Shown in pieces: positions 38,141-47,092 of a stretch of DNA of 64,000 bases. Made by a program: the position numbers and the translations under genes. The notes under the pieces are model-generated. The model saw only the letters and a list, made by a program, of their open reading frames with translations, was not told the origin of the DNA and did no database searches. The DNA comes from Rhodocyclaceae bacterium (GTDB lineage: Bacteria; Pseudomonadota; Gammaproteobacteria; Burkholderiales; Rhodocyclaceae): positions 1 to 64,000 of the forward strand of contig JADKDD010000001.1 in assembly GCA_016718525.1 (NCBI GenBank). The letters run 5' to 3'. Numbering within the stretch: the stretch's first letter is position 1; every line of letters starts with the position of its first letter.

Positions 38141-38980
38141 ATGGATGAGGTTTTAGCCAAGACCTTGAGTGTCACTCTCGCCGTATTTGTATTCGTCTCT
38201 ATGTTCAATCTGGGACTGGACCTGACGATCCGGCAGATTGTCGATCCCTTGCGCGACCGAGCCATGCTGACCCGATCCTTGGTCGCCAATATTCTCATCG
38301 TCCCCTTGCTCGCGCTTGCCTTGACTTTGCTTTTTTCGATGAATGAATCCACCCAAATAGGATTGCTGCTCTATGCCGGTTGCATCGGTAGCGAAGCCGC
38401 ACCCAAGTTTGTCCAGGTTGCCAAAGGTAATGCGGCATTTGGCGTAGCCTTCCTTGGGATCTTTTTGCCGATCACCGTCATCAGCGTTCCCTTTGCACTC
38501 GGCCTGGGGTTCCCCGATGTGCACATCGCGCAAGGAGCACTCGTGCTCAAACTGATGGCCATCGTGGTGCTGCCGATGGCTGTCGGGTTGTTGATCAAGG
38601 CCAAACGCGATTCGATGGCAATGCGCATGAGTCCGGTGGTGCATCGAATCTCATCGGCGCTTCTGTTACTGGTGTTCTCGCTGGTTATCTATAACAACTT
38701 TGAGAAATTTATGCTCCTGCAGGCCAGTTCCGTTTTCGCCGGTCTGTTGTTTTTTGCCTTGGCGTTCATTACGGGTTACCTTTTTGGTGGTCAAGAAAGT
38801 GCCAATCGCCGGGCGCTCGCCATCATGACCGTGACTCGTGGCGGCAGCATTTCCATGATGATCGCAGGGCAGGCATTTCCCCATGATCCGCAAATACTGG
38901 TGGTTGCCACGGTGATGACGGCCTTGTCGGTAGTTATCGTTGTGCCCGGTAGTTATTTGCTACGACGGGTTCCCCTCTGA
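38141..38980 (+). CDS. bile acid:sodium symporter (BASS) family transporter
   Basis: 279 residues with about nine transmembrane helices. It opens MDEVLAKTLSVTLAVFVFVSMFNLGL, with the FNLGLDLT motif of bacterial BASS proteins, and the conserved GCIGSEAAPKFVQVAKGNAAF crossover region (~85-105). These carriers import organic anions (bile acids, keto acids, sulfated compounds) with Na+. GGAG precedes the ATG. A decayed copy of this gene's last 18 codons occurs at 47974-48027. Confidence 0.87.
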   Translation: MDEVLAKTLSVTLAVFVFVSMFNLGLDLTIRQIVDPLRDRAMLTRSLVANILIVPLLALALTLLFSMNESTQIGLLLYAGCIGSEAAPKFVQVAKGNAAFGVAFLGIFLPITVISVPFALGLGFPDVHIAQGALVLKLMAIVVLPMAVGLLIKAKRDSMAMRMSPVVHRISSALLLLVFSLVIYNNFEKFMLLQASSVFAGLLFFALAFITGYLFGGQESANRRALAIMTVTRGGSISMMIAGQAFPHDPQILVVATVMTALSVVIVVPGSYLLRRVPL

Positions 38981-39064
38981 CCCCCCCGATTTGGGTGTGA
39001 CCTGACTGGCGTTTTCCGACCCAAATTGATGTAGAGATAATAGCTCCTCACCTGAGGAGTGAGC

Positions 39065-39328
39065 ATGAAGAAGACCCGCTACAGTGAAGAGCAGATTGTG
39101 CGCATATTGCGTCAAGCGGATCGTGACACGATTACCGACGTGGCCAAACGAAATGGTGTCAGCGAAGCGTCAATTTATGCGTGGCGCAAGCGATTTAGCG
39201 GTATGGTCACGAGCGATGTGAAACGCCTTAAGTCGCGCGAAAGCGAGAATTCGCGATTGAAGAAACTAGTCGCTGAACGTGATCTCGAAATCGAAATCAT
39301 GAAGGAGATTGCCGCAAAAAAGTGGTGA
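39065..39328 (+). CDS. IS3-family OrfA (HTH, leucine-zipper)
   Basis: 87 residues: MKKTRYSEEQIVRILRQADR, the helix-turn-helix VAKRNGVSEASIYAWRKRF (~27-45), and a C-terminal coiled coil (LKSRESENSRLKKLVAERDLEIEIMKEI). It ends in AAAAAAG-TGG-TGA, the standard programmed -1 slippage signal that would fuse it to OrfB. Confidence 0.9.
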   Translation: MKKTRYSEEQIVRILRQADRDTITDVAKRNGVSEASIYAWRKRFSGMVTSDVKRLKSRESENSRLKKLVAERDLEIEIMKEIAAKKW

Positions 39329-40172
39329 GCGCACAGGTTCGCCGCGAACAAACCCGTTTTGCAATGGACAAGGGTTTGAGCCAGCGACGGGCGTGTGCGC
39401 TGATGCAAGTCGGACGAACCTGCTTGCGGTACCAGGCGAAGATGCCGCTCAAAAATACACCGGTGATTGAAGCGATGAGAACACTCTCAGGTCAGTACCC
39501 ACGGTTTGGATCACGCCGGATTCGCGTCATGCTGGCGCGTCAGGGGATCGTTATGGGCAAGGAGCGTTGCTCAACGCTATGGGCAAGGCGGGTCTGCAAG
39601 TACCGGCCAAGCGGCGGCGCAGACGCATTGCGGGGAGTCGGCCACGGCCATTGGCACCGGCTGGTCGAAACTCGGTCTGGTGCTACGACTTTGTGTTTGA
39701 TGCCTGTGCCAATGGTCAGCAACTCAAGTGTCTGACGATCATCGATGAATACACGCGGGAATGTCTGGCCATTGATGTGGCCGGATCGATTCGATCAAGT
39801 CGGGTAATCGATGTGTTGAGCAGGCTTATCAGCCAGCATGGTGCGCCGCGTTACATCCGATCCGACAATGGCCCGGAATTCGTCAGCGCGGCGCTGCTGA
39901 CATGGGCGGTGAGTCAGCAGATCGAGACGGCCTTCATCGATCCTGGCAAACCGTGGCAAAACGGTACCAATGAAAGCTTCAACGGCAAGTTTCGGGATGA
40001 GTGTCTAGCGATGGAGTGGTTCAGGAATCGTATCGAAGCCAAGATCGTGATTGAGGACTGGCGTATTCACTACAATCACGTCACACCGCATTCAAGTTTG
40101 CAGTACATCACGCCGGCGGAATTCCGCCGGCGTGATGAAATAATTTCAACCACTGGGGCTACGATCCTCTAG
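39322..40172 (+). pseudogene. IS3-family OrfB transposase, frameshifted
   Basis: DDE integrase-core transposase. Its N-terminal part (RREQTRFAMDKGLSQRRACA) continues in frame to about 39580. The frame then shifts by one base (GGCAAGGCG where GGCAAAGGCG would keep frame), and the rest reads on from KAGLQVPAKRRRRR. The catalytic triad is intact after the shift: WCYDFVFDA, RSDNGPEFVS and NESFNGKFRDE. A single base lost from a short A-run explains the break, so it is either an inactive copy or an error. Confidence 0.87.
40106..40137. repeat. 32-bp perfect palindrome in the end of orfB
   Basis: The half-site CATCACGCCGGCGGAA is followed immediately by its exact complement. It lies in coding sequence (YITPAEFRRRDEI) 35 nt before the orfB stop. 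Confidence 0.85.
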
Positions 40173-40226
40173 ATCGGAATGGTTCGATAAAACCGGTCAG
40201 GTCAGACGAACGCACTTAATTTGTAG

Positions 40227-41681
40227 TCAGCGCGGAAAACTTGTCAAACTAACGGCCTTTGGATTCGGGTACTTTTCTAGTGACTTCAGATAGGCGCCAA
40301 TCAGTTTCATGTAGGGTCCAATCACCCAGCCATTTACGGCGGCAGTGTTGACCTCTTCGCGCGGGTCTTGCTCGATATTGAATATCCCCGGATAGCCGTT
40401 CGACTCCGCACGGTAGCCGGCAGCACCATTCATCGACGGGTTACCCGCCGAACCGACGAACTGCTTGGGATAGAGACGAAACTGCTTCCAGCGCACCGCA
40501 ACGATTTCATCGCCGATAAAGGTAATCAAGCTATCGCGGTTGGATTTGGTTTGTTTGCCGGTAAGGAGTGCACTTTGATCCACGCCATCAATCGGCCTGT
40601 CCGTCGGAACGTCCGCGCCGATGAGCTTGGCTAGTGTCGGAAAAATATCGTGAATGGACACCATCTCGTTACTAGCACGTGGGGCGATCTTGCCCGGCCA
40701 CTTAATCACCCCCGGAACGCGCAGCGACCCTTCCAACCCATCACCCAATTCGCCGCGAAACGGGCCGTTTGAACCGCCTCGATAATCGGCGGGGCCTTCG
40801 GTGGGCGTTGCCCCATTGTCCGAAAGCCAGATGACTATGGTGTCGTCCTCGACGCCTGCGCGCTTGATCGCATCCAGCACCTGACCGGTGCGATGATCGA
40901 GTTCCATGACTGCGTCGCCATAGGGGCCGATGCGCGACTTGCCGACAAATTCCGGCGCGACGAGCGATGGGTAATGAGTATTGGTCCAGCCGACGAAAAG
41001 GAAGAATGGCTTCTTCGCTTTGGCCTGTTGTTCGATATAGGCAGCCGAAGCTTGTGCGATGTCGCCTTCAACCTGATGGCGGTATCCAGTCGTGTAGGAG
41101 CGTATCTTTTTAAGTGTTCCGTCTGCATCCGATTCCCATATCCCGGGCTCTGTCTGTGCGATAAATGCTTCGGGCAGACCAGTGCGCTGCATGCCTTCGC
41201 GATACAACGTGCCATCAGTGGTTTCGATGATGCCAACACGATATTGATCATAGCCTTGGCGGGTTGGCCAGCTTTGCTCGCTGGCACCAAGATGCCACTT
41301 GCCGACGTAGCCTGTTGCATAACCCCGGCTCTTGAACAATTCGGCCAGCGTGAATTCGCTCGCCAGAAGGGTATTCGGCGTGCCGCCGATGATGATGCTG
41401 CCAAGTCCTGCGCGTTGCGAGTAACGCCCGGTTTGCAGTGCCGCGCGTGATGGCGTGCAGCCCGGTTCGACGAGGAATTGCGTCAGGCGCAACCCTTCGC
41501 TGGCAAGTTGGTCGATACGCGGCGTCGGCATACCGCGTACCTCGCCGGCACCGTACGCACCGATGTCGCCGTAACCGACGTTGTCGGCCAGCATGATGAC
41601 GACATTGGGTTTGTCTTGCGCCAGGGCGCTCGCGCCGCCTGTCACCGCAACGAGCAGGGCGGTGAGGTGGCTGAACTTCAT
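40227..41681 (-). CDS. secreted arylsulfatase-type sulfatase 1
   Basis: 484 residues with a signal peptide (1-22, cut after ASALAQ). Catalytic features are N-terminal metal ligands (VVIMLADNVGYGD, where Asp-Asn replaces the more common Asp-Asp) and the formylglycine motif CTPSR in PGCTPSRAALQTGRY (~75-89). Later motifs are KWHLG and IVIWLSDNGATPTEGP. It hydrolyses sulfate esters in the periplasm after FGE maturation of the Cys. Last gene of the minus-strand operon starting at 47038; 81 nt downstream of sulfatase 2. The two are paralogues, closely similar in layout. Confidence 0.92.
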   Translation of the reverse strand: MKFSHLTALLVAVTGGASALAQDKPNVVIMLADNVGYGDIGAYGAGEVRGMPTPRIDQLASEGLRLTQFLVEPGCTPSRAALQTGRYSQRAGLGSIIIGGTPNTLLASEFTLAELFKSRGYATGYVGKWHLGASEQSWPTRQGYDQYRVGIIETTDGTLYREGMQRTGLPEAFIAQTEPGIWESDADGTLKKIRSYTTGYRHQVEGDIAQASAAYIEQQAKAKKPFFLFVGWTNTHYPSLVAPEFVGKSRIGPYGDAVMELDHRTGQVLDAIKRAGVEDDTIVIWLSDNGATPTEGPADYRGGSNGPFRGELGDGLEGSLRVPGVIKWPGKIAPRASNEMVSIHDIFPTLAKLIGADVPTDRPIDGVDQSALLTGKQTKSNRDSLITFIGDEIVAVRWKQFRLYPKQFVGSAGNPSMNGAAGYRAESNGYPGIFNIEQDPREEVNTAAVNGWVIGPYMKLIGAYLKSLEKYPNPKAVSLTSFPR

Positions 41682-41762
41682 TTTGTTTTCTCCATTGTGG
41701 CTTTCAGTGCGCAAATCGCCGTCTCACCAGCGCCGCCTTGCGCACGGCAATGATATCTGGCC

Positions 41763-43196
41763 TCACTTCGCCTGATACGGATCGGGCGTGCCCGGACGGA
41801 TAGGCGGTTCCTTCATGATCGACTTCATGTGCTCGCCCAACAACTCAAACGCCGGAAAGCGCACCCAGAGACTTTCCAGCGTGCGCGGGTCGGCCGGGTG
41901 TTCCTCTTTCGGGTCGGTCAGCAGGTTGTAGAACAGCGGCACGCCATAGCTGCGTATCGGTTCGCCATAACCGGTCCCGACTTCCTTGCTCATGATTTTC
42001 CAGTTGTGCCACTTGACGCCGAAGAGGTCGTTGCCGACATAGACGACGAAGCCTTCGCGCTTGGATTTGTCCGTTTTGCCGAGCATGAAGTCGCTCAGAT
42101 CCATGCCGTCGATGATGCGGTCCTGCGGCACGTCGGCGCCAACGATATGGGCCAGCGTGGGGAACACATCCATCTGGTGCACGATCTCGTTGCTTACCCC
42201 GCCCGCCGGCACCTTGCCCGGCCAGCGCACAATGAAGGGCACGCGCAGCGAACCTTCCAGTCCGGTGAAGTAGGTGCCGCGCCAGGGGCCGCTGGAGCCG
42301 ATATTGGGCAGGAACATTTCCGGGCCGTTATCCGAGGTGAAGATGAAGATGGTGTTGTCGCGGATGCCCAGCTGGTCGACGGCGTCGAGCAGACGGCCGA
42401 CATAGGCATCGGCCTGCACCAGCGAGTCGGCATAGTCACCGTTGCCGGTCTTGCCCTTGAACTCCGGGCTGGGCAGCGTCGGGTAGTGCGTCTGCGTCAT
42501 TGGCATATAGAGGAAGAAGGGCTTGCCGGCCTTGCTCTGGCGGCGCATGAAATCGATGCCGCGGCGGGTCGATTCGCCATCGATCAGCCTGCGCTGTTCG
42601 AGGTCGTACACCTTGACCTCCTGCGGCACGGCACCCCGTTTCCCTTCGTAGATATATTCGGGGCGAGAAAACGGATGAATGGACTTGCCATCCACGCCGG
42701 GCTGACCGGCCCAGAAGCTTTCATCAGTGGAATTGGGGATGCCATACCACTCGTCAAAACCCTGGTCGGTGGGGAAGCGCCCTGCGGTTTGGCCCAGATG
42801 CCATTTGCCGTAGGCGGCGGTGGCGTAACCCTTGGCCGACAGCGACTCAGCGATGGTGACTTCCCACTGCGTCAGCCCGTACAGCGGCGTGCTCAGTGGC
42901 ACGGAACCATTGCCGGTACGCACTGCATAACGCCCGGTCAGCAACGCAGCGCGACTGGGCGTGCATTGCGCTTCGACGTTGTAATTGGTCAGGCGCAGGC
43001 CTTCCGCGGCGAGCTGGTCGATGCGTGGCGACGGTGCGCCACGGACGATGCCGCCGCCATACACGCCGGGCTCGCCGTAGCCATAGTTGTCCATCAGGAT
43101 CAAGACGATGTTGGGCTGGGCATTCGTGGCCCCGAAGGCCGCGAACGAAAGCAGACCGGCACAGCCGCCGAGGATCAATTGACGAACGAAACTCAT
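41763..43196 (-). CDS. secreted arylsulfatase-type sulfatase 2
   Basis: 477 residues, signal peptide 1-23 (CAGLLSFAAFGATNA). The formylglycine motif is QCTPSRAALLTGRYAV (~72-87), with KWHLGQTAGRFPTDQGF and IFIFTSDNGPEMFLPN. As in sulfatase 1 the first metal motif is MDNYGYGE (Asp-Asn). The ATG overlaps the stop of the upstream membrane-protein gene by ATGA, so translation is coupled. The frame remains open upstream but codes there for antisense-like Arg/Gly-rich sequence. Confidence 0.92.
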   Translation of the reverse strand: MSFVRQLILGGCAGLLSFAAFGATNAQPNIVLILMDNYGYGEPGVYGGGIVRGAPSPRIDQLAAEGLRLTNYNVEAQCTPSRAALLTGRYAVRTGNGSVPLSTPLYGLTQWEVTIAESLSAKGYATAAYGKWHLGQTAGRFPTDQGFDEWYGIPNSTDESFWAGQPGVDGKSIHPFSRPEYIYEGKRGAVPQEVKVYDLEQRRLIDGESTRRGIDFMRRQSKAGKPFFLYMPMTQTHYPTLPSPEFKGKTGNGDYADSLVQADAYVGRLLDAVDQLGIRDNTIFIFTSDNGPEMFLPNIGSSGPWRGTYFTGLEGSLRVPFIVRWPGKVPAGGVSNEIVHQMDVFPTLAHIVGADVPQDRIIDGMDLSDFMLGKTDKSKREGFVVYVGNDLFGVKWHNWKIMSKEVGTGYGEPIRSYGVPLFYNLLTDPKEEHPADPRTLESLWVRFPAFELLGEHMKSIMKEPPIRPGTPDPYQAK

Positions 43197-43900
43197 TGCG
43201 CGGCTCCTTCCTTGCGTTGACGCAATAAATGAACGCCGGTGAGTATCGCCCACAGCGGCAGCAACACTAGAAATACTGCTTGAATCAACTCGACCAGCGG
43301 CAATATGCCCAGCACCCCGGCGACAAAGACGCTGGCGTAAAGCACGCCGACGACCATCAGCAGGCGTCCATAAGGCAGGCCCGAGGCGTTCATGGCGCGA
43401 CCCATGACGATGCCCCAGAAGCCCATCACCGGCCCTTCCATTAGCCAAAAGCCATGCTGCGCACCATACGACACCGCCAGCCAGGCGCCTTCGCTCGCCG
43501 CCTTGGCCACTGCATCGCCGGCCGCATGCATCGCCGCCAGGGGTTGTATGGTGGAGAAGAGCAAGGACGCGCCGACAATGCCCAGCAGCACATAGGTGAC
43601 GATGCACAGCGCCGCCATGTCAATCAGCGGACCGTGGTCGTCACGCAGACGCGACCAGAGATAGCCGCCCACAATCAGAAACGGCAGATAGAACCCCAAG
43701 GTGTCGAGCACCATTGCCCAGTGCAACAGGCTGTGGCTGCTGGCCGGCTGCGCCAGGAAAACCTCCGGCTTGAACACCATACCCAGGTCGCCACCGGTCG
43801 CGCCTACAAACAGACCGATGTTGATCCAGCCCAGCAGCGCGCCGACGATGGCGACCCAGCCGACCATGCGCGCCACATCGAATGATTTGCTTGTGTTCAT
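43193..43900 (-). CDS. integral membrane protein of the sulfatase operon, unknown family
   Basis: 235 residues with six likely transmembrane helices (WVAIVGALLGWINIGLFVGA; LLHWAMVLDTLGFYLPFLIV; IDMAALCIVTYVLLGIVGAS; and three more). No family recognised. ATG 43900 has AAGGG at nine bases; an ATG two codons earlier (43906) overlaps the previous stop as TGATG. It sits between the Tat-exported hydrolase and sulfatase 2, overlapping both or nearly so, so it belongs to the same pathway. Possible roles are substrate uptake or membrane anchoring of electron transfer; neither is shown. Confidence 0.8.
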   Translation of the reverse strand: MNTSKSFDVARMVGWVAIVGALLGWINIGLFVGATGGDLGMVFKPEVFLAQPASSHSLLHWAMVLDTLGFYLPFLIVGGYLWSRLRDDHGPLIDMAALCIVTYVLLGIVGASLLFSTIQPLAAMHAAGDAVAKAASEGAWLAVSYGAQHGFWLMEGPVMGFWGIVMGRAMNASGLPYGRLLMVVGVLYASVFVAGVLGILPLVELIQAVFLVLLPLWAILTGVHLLRQRKEGAAQ

Positions 43901-43905
43901 CGTCA

Positions 43906-44892
43906 TCAGCCCTTGTTGAACCAGTCGAGTATCGCGGCATTCACCTGCTTGGCACGGTCCATCATGATCCAGTGCGAGGCATCGGCGATGCGTTGATAGC
44001 GCCAAGGTGCCGACATCAGTTTCGCGCTGTCCTTGACTTGCGCTTCCCACAAATAGGCATCGCCAGTGCTCCACAGACCCAGCGTCGGCACCTTGCCCAT
44101 GCGTGGCGCAGCCGTGTTGCTCGCCGCCGCCAGATAGAAGTCGGCCATGGGGTTGGCCTTGTCCCAGTTAAGCATGCCGTTCATGGCTTTCAGGTCTTTC
44201 ATACGTGCCCAGACTTCGTCAACTTCCGGATGCGTCGGGATAATGAACCGTTTAAAGAAAGCGCCGTCGTTCGCGGCGTAGGCCGCCGCTGCCGATGCTT
44301 GTGTATTCAGGTACATGTACCAGCTATCTTTGACTTCGGCGACGGTATTCAGATTCATCATCACGTCAGGATGGCCGACCGACAGCGCGACGTGGCGACG
44401 GAAGCGCTCGGGGAAATTCAGCGCCAATTCCCAGCTCACCAAGGCGCCCCAGTCGTGACCAACCAGATCCACCTGCTTCAGGCCGAGGGTGTCGAGCATG
44501 GCGACCATATCGCCGATGAGCATTTCGGCCTTGTAGCGCTGCACGTCCTCTGGCTTGTCGGTTTCGCCATAGCCGAGCATGTCGGGGGCGATCACCCGGT
44601 AGCCGGCCTGCACCAGCGCTGGCACCTGCAAGTGCCAGACAGCGGAGGTGTCGGGCATGCCGTGCAGCAACAGCGCCACCTTGTCGCCGGTGCCCTGCTC
44701 GCCAACGTGGTAGTTGATGCCATTGAGCATCATCTTCTTGCCCGGTATGCTCGGGCGCGCACTCATCTGGCCAGATTTTTTCTTCATTGCCGGTGCCGCA
44801 GCCGCCTGTATCGGCAGGGCTCCCATGGCACCGGATACGGCCAGCAGACCGCCAGCTTTGAGGAAATCGCGGCGTTGATTGTTTTCGTTCAT
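43906..44892 (-). CDS. Tat-exported alpha/beta hydrolase (epoxide hydrolase/dehalogenase-like)
   Basis: 328 residues. The Tat signal is NQRRDFLKAGGLLAVSGAMG (~5-24). The alpha/beta fold has oxyanion motif LLLHGMPDTS, nucleophile elbow VGHDWGALVSW (Asp nucleophile, ~145), and late His in DASHWIMMDRAKQV. The HDWG nucleophile is that of epoxide hydrolases and haloalkane dehalogenases, not serine esterases. Expected in the periplasm with the downstream sulfatases. ATG 44892 has GGAGA nearby; 10 nt separate it from the cytochrome gene. Confidence 0.88.
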   Translation of the reverse strand: MNENNQRRDFLKAGGLLAVSGAMGALPIQAAAAPAMKKKSGQMSARPSIPGKKMMLNGINYHVGEQGTGDKVALLLHGMPDTSAVWHLQVPALVQAGYRVIAPDMLGYGETDKPEDVQRYKAEMLIGDMVAMLDTLGLKQVDLVGHDWGALVSWELALNFPERFRRHVALSVGHPDVMMNLNTVAEVKDSWYMYLNTQASAAAAYAANDGAFFKRFIIPTHPEVDEVWARMKDLKAMNGMLNWDKANPMADFYLAAASNTAAPRMGKVPTLGLWSTGDAYLWEAQVKDSAKLMSAPWRYQRIADASHWIMMDRAKQVNAAILDWFNKG

Positions 44893-44902
44893 GGTCTTCT
44901 CC

Positions 44903-45574
44903 TTAGTGACTGGCCAGATAGTGGGCCATGTTATTGATATCGTCGTCCGACAGCGTCGCGGCCACAGCCGCCATGATGCCATTGGTATCCTTGCGTGCAC
45001 CACTCTTGAAATTGTTCAACTGTTTGACCAGATAGTCATGGCCTTGCCCTGCCAGACGCGGGAACTCTGCTTGCCCGACTAATCCTGCACCGTGACAGGC
45101 GGCGCAGTTCGCCGTCGTGACCAGCGCTTCGCCTTTTTTCGCGCGCTCAGGGTCCGGGGTGAACGTGGCATTGGGTTCGGCCTTCTGCGCCGCAAAGTAC
45201 GTCGCCAACTGATTGATTTCGTCTGCCGAAAAACTTGTTGCCAGCGGCGTCATGGTCGGATTGGCGCGCTGGCCGCTGGCAAAGTCGTTGAGCTGCTTGG
45301 CCACATAGGCCGCGGGCTGACCCGCGAGGCGCGGATATATCTGCGTCAAAGGGTTGCCGTTGGAGCCGTGGCAGGGCATGCAAACCTCGTTCAGTTGCGG
45401 CCAGGGGCCGCTATTGGCTTCGCTTTCCTTGGCGGCGGTTTCCACGGCCTGACTGAAGCGGTAATAGCCCAGCAGCTCCGGCCCATAGATCACGCCGCCG
45501 AGGACGGCCAGCACCAGCAGCCCAACGATCACCACCGTGCCGGCACCGCCGGCTTGGGAATGTTTTCTGTTCAT
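44903..45574 (-). CDS. dihaem cytochrome c4-like protein, membrane anchored
   Basis: 223 residues. An uncleaved N-terminal helix (AGTVVIVGLLVLAVLGGVIYG, ~11-31) anchors it to the membrane. Two c-type haem sites follow: VCMPCH (~64-69) and NCAACH (~157-162). Each is followed by a PRLAGQ element and a late Met-bearing segment (TMTPLA; GIMAAVA) typical of cytochrome c4. It probably takes electrons from the adjacent FAD oxidase or dehydrogenase and passes them to a terminal oxidase. It starts 15 nt after the amine-oxidase stop. Confidence 0.92.
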   Translation of the reverse strand: MNRKHSQAGGAGTVVIVGLLVLAVLGGVIYGPELLGYYRFSQAVETAAKESEANSGPWPQLNEVCMPCHGSNGNPLTQIYPRLAGQPAAYVAKQLNDFASGQRANPTMTPLATSFSADEINQLATYFAAQKAEPNATFTPDPERAKKGEALVTTANCAACHGAGLVGQAEFPRLAGQGHDYLVKQLNNFKSGARKDTNGIMAAVAATLSDDDINNMAHYLASH

Positions 45575-45589
45575 TCTTTTCTCTCCCTG

Positions 45590-47038
45590 TCAGACGCGGC
45601 GCAAGGCCTGGAGCGCTTGCAGCGCGGCCCGATGTCCGGAGCGCACGGCTCCATCCATGTAGCCGGCCCAGATGTCGGCGGTTTCGGTGCCGGACCAGAT
45701 CAGATTACCCAAGGGTGGATGAAGGGCCTCTCCGTAACGGGTCCAGAATCCCGGCGGGATGGCCGAAACGCAACTGATGATCCATGGGTCTTGGCCCCAG
45801 TCGTGATCGTGAAACTGCAAGGGACGCAGTGCTTCCTCACCCAGACCCTGAGCCAGAATGGCCGACAACATGGGCTCGGCCTGTTTCGGATCGGATGGCA
45901 GCATGGACTGGGTAACGAAACAGTTGATGACGCCAATGGAGCCATCCGGTGGCGAATTGTCATAGGCCCAGAGCAGCGGCCCGTTGGCCTGGATGATGTG
46001 ACCGTTCAGTCCCTTTTCACGCCAGAAGGGTTTGGCATACACATGCGCTGTCTTGCGTCCCGGCGAGTGCGCCGGCCAGCGCCGCTGCAGCTCGCGGCGC
46101 ATTTCCGGCAGCGGTGGATCGAACTGGATCTGGTGGCACAGCGAAGGCGTCAGCGCCATGACCACATGGCGTGCGCGCACCACCCCCGTATCGGTATGCA
46201 GACTGACGACATCCTGATTCCAGCCGCTGATCTTGCGCACCGGCGACGACAGGCGCACTTTTTCGCCCAGCGCTTCAGCCATTTTGATGCTGAGTATCTG
46301 CGAGCCGCCGAAGAAGCGCGTTTCCTGCGCGCTGTCCTTGATCGAGTCGAGTTGGTCGTAACGGCTGTTGGCCGAATTGATCATCGAGAGAAAATGCAGC
46401 AGCCCCATCTTGGTCGGCATGGTGCCGCCCGAGAGCATGGACGCGATATTCCAGCCAATGCGGTCTTCCGGCTTGAGATTCTGTTTGATTAGCCAGTCGC
46501 CCAGCGACATCTTGTCCAGCTCCGCCGCATTCGCCGCTTTCCATGGTGCGCCCGACGGTACCGTTCGCGCCAGCTCGTCGAGCTTGGTGGCAATTTTTTC
46601 GTCCGAGCCGAAGGTGCCGTGCAGATCCATCGCCACCCGGCCGTCGCCGGCGAGAAAGACGGTCTTCCCTTCGTAGTAGGTGGTGAAAGTGCCGATGTTC
46701 AGTTCGCGCGCCAGGTCGGCGACCGCGGTCTGCCCGGGGCCTATCCACTGACCACCGGCCTCGGAGATATAGCCATTGCCCAGCTCGTGATTGAGGGTGC
46801 GACCGCCGACACGATCTTGGGCTTCCAGCACGAGGAAGGATTCATTGCCGGCAAGGCGAAGATCGCGCGCCGTCGTGAGGCCAGCGAGACCGCCACCAAT
46901 GATGACGACGTCAAGCATGTCGCCGAACTCCGGTCGTCTTGCGTTGGGTAGTGCTACTGCCGCCCCCGGTATGGCAGCGACTGCTGCCGCACTGGCTAGT
47001 GAGCCGAGAAAACGCCGCCGATTTAATTGCTCGCTCAT
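45590..47038 (-). CDS. Tat-exported flavin amine oxidase-family enzyme
   Basis: 482 residues. Tat signal QLNRRRFLGSLASAAAVAAI (~4-23); FAD Rossmann motif DVVIIGGGLAGLTTARDLRLAG (split here at ~43-64), followed by LEAQDRVGGRTLNHEL. The C-terminal FAD motif is WSGTETADIWAGYMDGAV. This is the monoamine-oxidase/putrescine-oxidase fold. Pairing with cytochrome c4 suggests that it acts as a dehydrogenase donating electrons to the cytochrome rather than to oxygen. ATG 47038 has GGAGGAG. First gene of the operon, controlled from the TetR operators at 47093-47128. Confidence 0.9.
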   Translation of the reverse strand: MSEQLNRRRFLGSLASAAAVAAIPGAAVALPNARRPEFGDMLDVVIIGGGLAGLTTARDLRLAGNESFLVLEAQDRVGGRTLNHELGNGYISEAGGQWIGPGQTAVADLARELNIGTFTTYYEGKTVFLAGDGRVAMDLHGTFGSDEKIATKLDELARTVPSGAPWKAANAAELDKMSLGDWLIKQNLKPEDRIGWNIASMLSGGTMPTKMGLLHFLSMINSANSRYDQLDSIKDSAQETRFFGGSQILSIKMAEALGEKVRLSSPVRKISGWNQDVVSLHTDTGVVRARHVVMALTPSLCHQIQFDPPLPEMRRELQRRWPAHSPGRKTAHVYAKPFWREKGLNGHIIQANGPLLWAYDNSPPDGSIGVINCFVTQSMLPSDPKQAEPMLSAILAQGLGEEALRPLQFHDHDWGQDPWIISCVSAIPPGFWTRYGEALHPPLGNLIWSGTETADIWAGYMDGAVRSGHRAALQALQALRRV

Positions 47039-47092
47039 CACGCTACTCCTCCGTTGTATTTTTTGCGTTTGATTGCATGCAATTAAACAAAT

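Larger units (their letters stand above)
38998..40204 (+). mobile_element. IS3-family insertion sequence, about 1.2 kb
   Basis: Imperfect terminal inverted repeats are visible: left TGACCTGACTGGCGTTTTCC from 38998, right (read inward) TGACCTGACCGGTTTTATCG ending at 40204. Between them are orfA and orfB with an A6G slippery site (39316-39322). I cannot find a direct target duplication flanking the ends. The element lies between the BASS gene and a convergent sulfatase without disrupting either. Confidence 0.85.

Noticed and set aside
38995..40207. Target-site duplication around the IS3 element
   Set aside because: Bases next to the two inverted repeats do not match over 3-4 bp.
41829..43220. 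463-codon plus-strand frame
   Set aside because: Exactly antisense to sulfatase 2; its His/Arg/Gly-rich product has no family features.
43882..44937. 351-codon plus-strand frame
   Set aside because: Antisense to the Tat-exported hydrolase.
45092..46492. 466-codon plus-strand frame
   Set aside because: Antisense to cytochrome c4 and the amine oxidase, both of which have unmistakable motifs.
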